Source: an uncultured Sphingomonas sp.
GTDB lineage: Bacteria > Pseudomonadota > Alphaproteobacteria > Sphingomonadales > Sphingomonadaceae
NCBI GenBank assembly: GCA_913776255.1
Contig: CAJYLV010000009.1
Location: 1 to 64,000 of the forward strand
Direction: 5' to 3'
Length of the DNA: 64,000 bases
Shown: piece after piece, positions 33,686 through 42,100 of the stretch
How positions within the stretch are numbered: position 1 is the stretch's first letter
How the letters are laid out: each line of letters opens with the position of its first letter
Made by a program: the position numbers and the translations under genes
Notes under the pieces: model-generated
What the model was told of the DNA's origin: nothing
The model's input: only the letters and a program-made list of their open reading frames with translations
The model's database searches: none

Positions 33686-36151
33686 GTGACATCGCTTTTC
33701 ATTGCTGCTGCCCTGGCGTCGACCTCACTGTCGACCGCCAACGTGACCGACGCGCCTGCTGATACCAATGCCGCCACACCGGCCGCGGAGGACACCGTCA
33801 CCACCGGCGTCGCCAAGGGCCGCGACCGGCTGGACAGCGCCACCTCGACCAGCAACCTCAAGGAAGCCGATCTCGCCAAGCTCGCGCCGCGCTCGATCGG
33901 CGACCTGCTGCGCGACATCCCCGGCATCCGTTCCGAGGCAGCGACCGGCGAGGCGCTCGCCAGCGTCTCGATCCGCGGGCTGCCGCTCGCCTCGTCGGGG
34001 ATCAAGTTCGTCCAGTTGCAGGAAGACGGGCTCCCGGTGCTCGAATTCGGCGACATCCAGGGCCTCGGTCCCGACAGCCTGATCCGCGCCGACCTCAACC
34101 TGTCGCAGGTCGAGGTGATCCGCGGCGGCTCGGCTTCGACCTTCGCGTCCAACTCGCCGGGCGGGCTCATCAACTTCATCTCGAAGACCGGCGAGGCCGA
34201 GGGCGGCGCGATCGCGCTGACCGGCGGGCTCGACTATGACCAGTATCGCGCCGACTTCGACATGGGCGGCAAGCTTGGCGAGACCGCCCGCTACCACATC
34301 GGCGGCTTCTTCCGGCAGGGCGAGGGTCCGCGCCGCACCGGTTATGATGCGCAGCGCGGCGGGCAGGTGAAGCTCAACGTCACCAAGACCTTCACCGGCG
34401 GCTATGTCCGCCTGTACGGCAAGTATCTCGACGATCGCTCACCCTTCTACGACACCGTTCCGGTGCAGGCGACCGGCGACAATGCCTCGCCGAAGGTCCG
34501 CGAGATCGCCAGTTTCGACGCCAACCGCGACATGCTGCTGTCGCGCTACATCCGCAGCAATCTCGTGCTCGACGGCAACAACAATCCCGTCGTCCACGAT
34601 CTCGCCGACGGCGTCACCACCAAGGTGAAGTCGGTCGGCGTCGAAAGCCAGATCGACCTGGCGGGCTGGACCGTGACCGAGCGGTTCCGCTTCTCCGACG
34701 TGTCCGGTGCGTTCGTCACGCCGTTCACCTCGGCCTATCTGCCTGCGACGCAGGGCGCGGCGCTGCTCGGCGGTGCGGGTGCGCGGCTTTCCTATGCCAA
34801 TGGTCCGCTCGCCGGTCAGGCGATCACCGATCCGGCCAGCCTCAACGGCAACGGCCTGCTCGCCGCGCTCAACATCCTCGACCTGCGCATCAGATCGATG
34901 GACAATGTCACCAACGACATCCGCGCCAGCCGCGTGTGGGCGGTCGGCGACGGCGACCTGACCACCACCGCCGGCTTCTATGCCGCGCGCCAGTCGATCG
35001 CGCGCGACGCGCTCTGGTCGACGCTGATCTCCGACGTGCGCGGCGACGGGCGCGCGGCGCTGGTCGACGTGGCGACCGCGGGCGGCCGCGCGCTGACGCA
35101 GAACGGCGTCTATGCCTATAATCTCGCGCTGGCCGGCGGCACGCGCCGCCGCAGCGTCGATCTCGACTATGCGGTCAACGCGCCCTTCGCCTCGGCCAAT
35201 TACCACATCGGCCGCGTCGCGATCGGCGCGAGCGTCCGCTACGACTTCGGCACCGCGCGCGGGCAACTGTTCGGCTCCGATCTCGGCGGCGGGCGTGTCG
35301 GCACGGTCACGCGCGACATCGACGGCAATGGCGTGATCTCGTCGCCGGAGACGCGCGTCGGCGTCACGCCGCTGACCACCCCGGCCCCGCTCGATTACAG
35401 CTACCATTATCTGTCGTACTCGACCGGGATCAACTTCCGCATCGCCGAGCCGCTGGCGGTGTTCGCGCGCTATAGCCGCGGCGCGCGCGCCAACGCCGAC
35501 CGCATCCTGTTCAGCCCGATCGTCAACATCACCGACGGCAGCCTGACGAACAAAAGCGCGGCGTTCGACCCGGTCAAGCAGGCCGAGGTCGGCGTCAAAT
35601 ACCGGCAGGTCGGACTGACGCTCAACCTGACCGGTTTCTGGGCGAAGGCGCAGGACACCAACGTCGACGTCGTCACCAGCCAGATCATCCAGCGCGAGTA
35701 TCGTGCCACCGGTCTGGAGTTCGAGGGCGGCGTGCGCCGCGGGCCGTTCGCGCTCACCGCAGGGGCGACCTATACCGATGCCGAGATCACCCGCGACGCG
35801 GTCAACCCGGCGGTGGTCGGCAACACGCCCCGCCATCAGGCGAAGCTGATCTTCCAGGCCACCCCGCAGGTCAGCACCGATCGCTTCAGCATCGGCGCGG
35901 TGTTCATCGGCACCACCGGCAGCTATTCGCAGGACACCAACATCCTCCGCACGCCGGGCTTCGTCACCACCAACGCCTTCGCGCAGTGGCGCGTGGCGGA
36001 GCGGCTGATGCTGGGCGTCAACGCGAACAACCTGTTCGACACGCTGGCGATCACCACCTTCGACGAGGCCGCGATCCCGGCCTCGGGCATCCTGCGCGCC
36101 CGCCCGCTCAACGGCCGCACGGTGTCGGCGACGGTCCGCTTCGACTTCTGA
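33686..36151 (+). CDS. TonB-dependent receptor
   Basis: Outer-membrane receptor of 821 residues. A weak signal peptide (TSLFIAAALASTSLSTA) is followed by the plug (IGDLLRDIPGIRSEA, VSIRGLPLASSG, NLSQVEVIRGGSASTF, NSPGGLINFISKTG) and a long beta-barrel ending in the aromatic TVSATVRFDF. The start is GTG 33686; other starts would lose the export signal. A conventional TonB box is not obvious before the plug. No transporter genes adjoin, and the ligand is unknown. Confidence 0.9.
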   Translation: MTSLFIAAALASTSLSTANVTDAPADTNAATPAAEDTVTTGVAKGRDRLDSATSTSNLKEADLAKLAPRSIGDLLRDIPGIRSEAATGEALASVSIRGLPLASSGIKFVQLQEDGLPVLEFGDIQGLGPDSLIRADLNLSQVEVIRGGSASTFASNSPGGLINFISKTGEAEGGAIALTGGLDYDQYRADFDMGGKLGETARYHIGGFFRQGEGPRRTGYDAQRGGQVKLNVTKTFTGGYVRLYGKYLDDRSPFYDTVPVQATGDNASPKVREIASFDANRDMLLSRYIRSNLVLDGNNNPVVHDLADGVTTKVKSVGVESQIDLAGWTVTERFRFSDVSGAFVTPFTSAYLPATQGAALLGGAGARLSYANGPLAGQAITDPASLNGNGLLAALNILDLRIRSMDNVTNDIRASRVWAVGDGDLTTTAGFYAARQSIARDALWSTLISDVRGDGRAALVDVATAGGRALTQNGVYAYNLALAGGTRRRSVDLDYAVNAPFASANYHIGRVAIGASVRYDFGTARGQLFGSDLGGGRVGTVTRDIDGNGVISSPETRVGVTPLTTPAPLDYSYHYLSYSTGINFRIAEPLAVFARYSRGARANADRILFSPIVNITDGSLTNKSAAFDPVKQAEVGVKYRQVGLTLNLTGFWAKAQDTNVDVVTSQIIQREYRATGLEFEGGVRRGPFALTAGATYTDAEITRDAVNPAVVGNTPRHQAKLIFQATPQVSTDRFSIGAVFIGTTGSYSQDTNILRTPGFVTTNAFAQWRVAERLMLGVNANNLFDTLAITTFDEAAIPASGILRARPLNGRTVSATVRFDF

Positions 36152-36210
36152 CGCGTGGCGGCGGGGCGGTCATCGTGCGCTCGCCACGTCCCGCCATCCC
36201 TCTGCGTGGC

Positions 36211-36350
36211 CGTACCCCGGCGGAGGCCGGGGTCCAGTCAGGGCAGCGTTCCAGTTCGTCACGAACCTCTCCCAACTGGGCCCCGGCCTTCGCCGGGATA
36301 CGAGAAAGCGTATCTCGTCATCCCGGCCCTGCGCCGGGATCCCGCTTCTT
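36211..36350. repeat. Repeat cluster in the 384-bp gap before the DUF11 locus
   Basis: An inverted repeat with arms containing CCCCGGCGGAGGCCGGGG and GCCCCGGCCTTCGCCGGG (36211-36302) is the same family as that before infA. It is followed by a CATCCCGGCCCTGCGCCGGG unit (to 36350). The rest of 36152-36535 holds only the palindrome at 36456 and presumably the locus promoter. Confidence 0.8.
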
Positions 36351-36455
36351 CCTGCCCCCGCCCGAGCGCACGACGATCGCCGCGCATGCGTGCACGGTCC
36401 CGCCACACCCCGATTGCCGCACGGCGTAAGACTTAGGTCGAATCCGCTTATGGTT

Positions 36456-36476
36456 CAGATGTTTGACTATCATCTG
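36456..36476. promoter_or_regulatory. Palindrome upstream of the DUF11 operon
   Basis: CAGATG-N9-CATCTG, extended by TGGTT on the left and AACCA slightly further out on the right, lies 60-80 bp before the first DUF11 gene in an AT-richer stretch. It is a candidate operator. Confidence 0.4.
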
Positions 36477-36535
36477 CTTAACCACTTCGGCCGCTGAACG
36501 AGCCTCGCGCCCACAACGGGCAGGCGAGGACTTCG

Positions 36536-37402
36536 ATGACGCGACGCGCAGCAGGCTGGTGGGTGACGATCGTGGCGGCGCTGAGCGTCGCGCACGCCGC
36601 GTCCGCCGCCACGCCCGCCGGCACCACGATCACCAACACCGCCCGCCTGACCTTCACCGCGGGCACCGCTTCACCGGTCACGCTCGACAGCAACACCGTC
36701 ACGATCGCGGTCGACGCGTTGGTCGAGGCCGCGATCACCGCCGAGCGTCCCACTGCGCCGGTCGCGAGCGCGCCGCAGCCGCTCGCCTTCACCGTCGCCA
36801 ACCCCGGTAACGCGGCGACCGTCTACCGCCTCCGCGCCGCCGCCGACCGCGACGGCATCACCGTCGCGACGATCGCCGCCGACAGCGACGGCGACGGCCG
36901 CTACGACGCCGCGATCGACCGCATCGTCACCTCGGTCACGCTCGCGGCGGGTGCGCAGCAGCGCATCTTCGTGCTCACCGATGGCAAGCTCGTCTCCGGT
37001 GCGACGATCACCGCCACCGCCACCGCCGACATTCCCGCGACCGCCGCGGCTGGGGCGACCGGCGGGCACGCCAGCGCCACGACGCGCCTCGTCGATGCCG
37101 CCACGCCCGCCGCGCAGCTCGACAAGGCGCAGTCGGTCGCCGCCCCCGGCGGCGGCACGCGCGCGGTCGCGGGGGCGGTCGTCACCTATACGCTCACCGC
37201 CCGCTTCGCGCGCGACTGCGCCGCCGCCGAGGTCAGCGACGTCGTCCCCGGCGGAATGCGCTTCGTGCCGGGCAGCATCACGCTCGACGACCAGCCGCTC
37301 GCCGACACCGGGCGGCTGGACGGCACCACCGTCCGCATCGCGCTCGGCGACATGCCGGCCGGCGCAGTTCGCCAGATCCGCTTCAACGCCATCATCCTGT
37401 GA
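36536..37402 (+). CDS. Secreted DUF11-type protein, first gene of the surface locus
   Basis: Exported protein of 288 residues. The signal peptide is WWVTIVAALSVAHAASA. Directly after it comes a module of about 35 residues, AGTTITNTARLTFTAG followed by SNTVTIAVD, which recurs in two later genes. A beta-rich region with calcium-type acidic loops (DSDGDGRYDAAID) follows, then a C-terminal DUF11-like domain (VVTYTLTARF, SDVVPGGMRFVPGSITLD). It overlaps the next gene by 4 nt. DUF11 domains form Ig-like units in surface proteins. The exact function is unknown. Confidence 0.8.
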   Translation: MTRRAAGWWVTIVAALSVAHAASAATPAGTTITNTARLTFTAGTASPVTLDSNTVTIAVDALVEAAITAERPTAPVASAPQPLAFTVANPGNAATVYRLRAAADRDGITVATIAADSDGDGRYDAAIDRIVTSVTLAAGAQQRIFVLTDGKLVSGATITATATADIPATAAAGATGGHASATTRLVDAATPAAQLDKAQSVAAPGGGTRAVAGAVVTYTLTARFARDCAAAEVSDVVPGGMRFVPGSITLDDQPLADTGRLDGTTVRIALGDMPAGAVRQIRFNAIIL

Positions 37403-37857
37403 GGAACATGCTTATGCCGATCCGCCCGCTCCTGTTGCTCGCGGCCCTCGTCGCCGCGTCGCCCGCGATGGCCGCCGGGCCGCTGCAGGTCACGTCGAAG
37501 GTGATGGTCGAGGCCAAACAGCGCGCCGCCGACGGCACCACGAAGATCGCACTGGTCCCGGCGCAGCGCGTCGTGCCCGGCGACCACATCGTGTTCACGC
37601 TCGCCTATCGCAACACCGGCACGCAGCCGCTCGCCGATCTCGTCTTCGACAATCCGGTCCCGCAGGGCGTTGCCTATCGCGCTCCGGCCGCAAACAGCCC
37701 CGCGCCCGAACTGTCGGTCGACGGGCATCGCTACGGCACGCTCGCGCAGCTCGGCGCGGCCGGGCCGGACGACGTCACGCACGTCCGCTGGCGGCTTGCA
37801 CGCCCGCTCGCGCCCGGCGCGTCGGGCACCTTCGCCTTCCAGGCGGTGCTCAAGTGA
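37399..37857 (+). CDS. Small secreted DUF11-like single-domain protein
   Basis: Exported protein of 152 residues with a signal peptide (LLLLAALVAASPAMAAG) and one Ig-like DUF11-type domain (RVVPGDHIVFTLAYRNTGTQ, LVFDNPVPQGVAYRAP, LAPGASGTFAFQAVLK). Unlike its neighbours it lacks the NTA module. The GTG start overlaps the previous stop (GTGA); the inner ATG two or four codons on is possible. It could be a subunit or a cap of the assembly formed by its neighbours. Confidence 0.8.
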   Translation: MRNMLMPIRPLLLLAALVAASPAMAAGPLQVTSKVMVEAKQRAADGTTKIALVPAQRVVPGDHIVFTLAYRNTGTQPLADLVFDNPVPQGVAYRAPAANSPAPELSVDGHRYGTLAQLGAAGPDDVTHVRWRLARPLAPGASGTFAFQAVLK

Positions 37858-37895
37858 TCCCCCTCCCCGTTTCTCGCTGAAGGAAAGACGCTCCC

Positions 37896-39032
37896 ATGTT
37901 CGTGAAGAGGACCATCGCGCTGCTGCTCGCCGGGGTCGCGGCCGCCGCGCTCGGCGGCGGCGCGGCACAGGCGCAGACCCCCGCCGCGCAGCTCACCACC
38001 GCCGGCACGCGGATCGACAACACCGCGTCGGTGACCTATTCGGTCAACGGCACCAACCAGTCGATCCAGTCGACCACCGCCTCGTTCGTCGTCGACAAGA
38101 AGGTGAACTTCACCGTCGTCACCGCGCAGACGGGGCCGACCGTGGTGAACCTCGGCGACCAGAACGTCGTCACCACCTTCCGCGTCACCAACCTGACCAA
38201 CGACGTGCAGGACTTCCTGCTCGATCCCGACCAGCAGAACCTGTCGCTGGGGCTGTTTCCGGGCAGCGACAATTTCGACGTCACCGCGCTGCGCGCCTAT
38301 GTCGATTCGAACGGCAACGGCCGCTACGACGCGGGTGTCGATACGCAGACCTATATCGACGAACTCGCCCCCGACGCCTCGGCGACGGTGTTCGTCGTCG
38401 GCAACGTCCCCAACCAGGCCGGGGCACAATATGCCTATAACTCGCTCCACGTCATCGCCGCGGCCGGCGGGCAGGCGAACTCGCAGGGCGCGGTGCTGAT
38501 CGGCACCGACCTCAACCTCGCCGGTGCCGACAATATCGTCGACATCGTCTTTGCCGACGACGACAGCGACGGCGCGCTGCTCGGTGACATCGCGCGCAAC
38601 GGCCAGGGCCGCGCCTATTCGGGCTGGCACGTCGCGGTGAACAACGTCGCGCTCAGCGTCACCAAGTCGGCGCGTGTGCTCGCCGATGGCCTCGGCTCGG
38701 CCAATCCCAAGGCGATCCCCGGCGCGACGGTCGAATATTGCCTGCTGGTCCGCAACGCGACGCTGACCACCAGCGCGACCGGCGTCACGCTCGCCGACGT
38801 CATCCCCGGCCACACCACCTATGTGCCCGGCTCGATCTCGATCGGCACGCCCGGCGCGCTGGGCGTGTGCAACGTCAACGGCTCGACCGAGGACGACGAC
38901 GACAACGACGCCACCGAGACGGATGGCTACACCGCCGCGTTCGACGGCATCGCCAAGAAGGTGACGGTCAACCTCGCCAGCGTCGGCGGCGGCGGCTCGG
39001 TCGCGGCGTCGTTCAAGGTCACGATCGACTAG
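37896..39032 (+). CDS. Secreted DUF11-type protein with Ca-like acidic loops
   Basis: Exported protein of 378 residues. The signal peptide ends AAQAQ, followed by the shared module (TRIDNTASVTYSVNG, TTASFVVDKKVNF). The middle part carries VDSNGNGRYDAGVD, the same acidic loop as gene 1, and DDDSDGALLGDI. A C-terminal DUF11-like domain follows (ATVEYCLLVRNATL, ADVIPGHTTYVPGSISIG), with a Cys pair and a run of Asp/Glu residues (TEDDDDNDATETDG). It is probably an external structural component. Confidence 0.82.
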   Translation: MFVKRTIALLLAGVAAAALGGGAAQAQTPAAQLTTAGTRIDNTASVTYSVNGTNQSIQSTTASFVVDKKVNFTVVTAQTGPTVVNLGDQNVVTTFRVTNLTNDVQDFLLDPDQQNLSLGLFPGSDNFDVTALRAYVDSNGNGRYDAGVDTQTYIDELAPDASATVFVVGNVPNQAGAQYAYNSLHVIAAAGGQANSQGAVLIGTDLNLAGADNIVDIVFADDDSDGALLGDIARNGQGRAYSGWHVAVNNVALSVTKSARVLADGLGSANPKAIPGATVEYCLLVRNATLTTSATGVTLADVIPGHTTYVPGSISIGTPGALGVCNVNGSTEDDDDNDATETDGYTAAFDGIAKKVTVNLASVGGGGSVAASFKVTID

Positions 39033-39104
39033 GCCGCCCGCCCCTTCGTCCGCTTCGACCATCCGACCCGGCGCGCCCTTCCGCGCGCCGGGCAGGGATC
39101 CCGC

Positions 39105-42100
39105 ATGCCCGTTTTCCGCGCCCGATCACTGCTGGCTTATGCCCATGCGCTGGTGATCGCGGCGCTGTGCCTGCTCGCCGCGCTGCCTGCCCCGGCGCAG
39201 ACGACGCGGATCGCCAACACCGCGCAGCTCTCCTTCGGCACCCCCGACGCGCGCGCGACGATCGCGTCGAATACCGTGACGCTCGATGTCGACCGCACCC
39301 GACGCCCAACCTCGCTCAGCTTCCGCCTGCCGCCGATCGGCTATCAGTTCAGCGGGATGCGCTGCGACACCGTGCCGGCGCTGCGCTTCTCGCCCGCGCC
39401 GGTCGACGCCGCCGATCTCGCGCGCGCCGCGCCGCTGCGCACGATCGACACGCGCCAGCCGATGATCATCGTGCTCGACGCCCCCGCCGACAATCACGAC
39501 CCGGCGGTGCGCGAAACCGATTACATCGACGTCGACACCGATCGCGGCACCTACAAGCTGCCGCTGTTCGAGACCGGCGCGAACACCGGCGTGTTCGCCG
39601 GCGGGGTGCCGCGCAGTGGCGACAACCCCGAACTGGCGGCCTGCGACCCGACGCGCTCGCGCACACCCAAGCTGCGCATGTCGTTCGCGGGCAACGAATT
39701 CAGCGACGCGAGCGAGGCGATGCTGCTGGTCGATCCGGCCGGCTACCTTTTCGATTCCGCCACCGGCGCGCTGATCGACGGGGCGGAAGTGTCGCTGCTC
39801 GACGCTAACGGCAACCTCGCCACCGTCTATGGCGACGACGGGATGAGCGCCTATCCCGCCACCGTCATCAGCGGCAGCGCGGCGCGCGACGCCAGCGGCC
39901 GCCTCTATCCGTTCACCACCGGCAATTACCGGTTCCCGCTCGTCGCGCCCGGCACCTATCATCTGCGCGTCGTGCCGCCCGGCAAATACACCGCGCCGTC
40001 GACCCGCGACCGCAGCGATCTGGCCACGTTGCGCGATCCGGGAGGAAAACCGTTCCTCATCAACGACGCGTCGTTCGGCGCACCGTTCACGATCGACTCG
40101 CCCGAGCCCTTCTATTCCGACATCCCGCTCGACCGCAGCGGGGAGACGGTGCTGTTGCTGACCAAGACCGCCTCGACACGCGAGGCGTCGCCCGGCGACG
40201 TCGTCCAGTATCGCGTCACGCTCACCAACCGCGGCGACATGCCCGCTCGCCATGTCGCGGTCACCGATCTGCTCCCCGCCGCATTGCGCTACCAACCCGG
40301 CTCGACGCGCGGCGCCGCCGAGCCGGTCCGCGGCAGCGACGCGCACAAGCTCGACTTCGTCATTCCGGAGATCGCGCCGCGCGCCACCGCCGAGCTGCGC
40401 TACACGGTGACGATCGCGATGGGCGCGACGCCGGGCGAGACCGTCAATCGCGTGCTGGCGAGCGGCAGCGCCGGCGTGACCGGCAACGAGGCCGCCGCCG
40501 CGATCCGCGTCCGCCCGTTGCTGTTCAGCGACGGCTTCACGGTGATCGGCCGCGTCACCGAGGGCGCGTGCGGCGATCCGGCGCAGGGCCGGCGCGGCGT
40601 GCGCGGCATCCGGCTGCTGCTCGAGGACGGCACGTTCGTCGTCACCGACAAGGACGGGCTCTACCATTTCGAGGGCGTGCGCACCGGGCGGCACGTCGTC
40701 GCGCTCGATCGCGCCTCGGTGCCCGCCAGCCACGAACCCGTCGCCTGCGACGCCGACACGCGCCAGGCCGGCAGCGCCACCTCGCGCTTCGTCGAGAGCG
40801 ACGGCGGGCTGCTCAAGCGCGTCGATTTCCAGCTCCGCCCGACCGGCCGCACCGCCGCCGCCACCGCCGCGCTGCCGGTCGCGGTGCGCAGCGACGGCGC
40901 GGCGGCGGGCGCGGGCCGCGACTGGTTCGTCGGCGAGACGCCGGGCACCGCCTTCCTCTTCCCGGCCGCCGACCACAATCCGCGCGCCCCCGCGATCCGC
41001 GTCGTCGTCAAGCATCACCCCGGCCAACGCGTCGCGCTGACCATCAACGGCGTCGCCACCGACCCGCTCGCTTTCGACGGAACCGACACCGATACTGGGG
41101 GCACGATCGCGATCGCGCGCTGGTCGGGCGTGCCGGTGGTGGCCGGCGACAACCGGCTGGTCGCGCGCGTGCTCGACGCCGATGGCCGCGTCGCCGCGAC
41201 GCTAACGCAGGTCGTCCATTATGCCGGCGCGCCGGTGCAGGTCGTCGCGGTCGCCGACAAGAGCCGGCTCGTCGCCGATGGCCTCACCCGCCCGCTGCTC
41301 GCGCTGCGCGCCACCGATGCGCAGGGAAAGCCGGTGCGCGCCGGCACCCTGCTCACCGTCCGCGTCGCCGCGCCCTATGCGGTCGCCGAGGAGATCGCGA
41401 TCGCGCAGGAGCGCCGCCAGATCGCGGACGGCGCGACGCACAGCGCGCAGGTGGTCGGCGACGACGGCTTCGCCTTCATCGCGCTCGAACCGACGATGCA
41501 GAGCGGGCAGGTCCGCGCGCAGATCGACCTCGTCGACCGCGACACCCGCCGCACGATCGACGTCACCGGCTGGCTCGCCGCCCCGGCGCGCGGGCTGACC
41601 GTGGTCGGCTTCGGCGCGGGCACGCTCGGCTTCGACACGCTGCGCCGCCACGGCGTCCCCACGCGTGGGCGCTGGGTGCGCGACGGGCAACTCGCGCTCT
41701 ACGCCAAGGGACGGATCAAGGGCGCGTGGCTCGCGACGCTCGCCTATGACAGCGACCGCCAGCGCGACCGCACCCGCGGGCTGCTCGGGACGATCGACCC
41801 CGACCGTTATTACACCGTCTACGGCGACGGCACGCGCCAGGGCTATGACGCACCGACCGACCGCAAATTGTACCTGCGCCTGGAGCGCCGCGACGTCTAT
41901 GCGCTGTTCGGCGATTACGAGACCGGGCTGACCGCGACGCGGCTCGGCCGCTACAGCCGCACGCTGAACGGCGTGAAGGCCGAATATGACGGCCGCCGCC
42001 TGCTGTTCAGCGCCTTCGCCGCGCACACCGACGAGCGTTATGCGCGCGACGAGATCCCCGGCAACGGCCTGTCCGGCCCGTACCGCCTCGCCGCGCGCGA

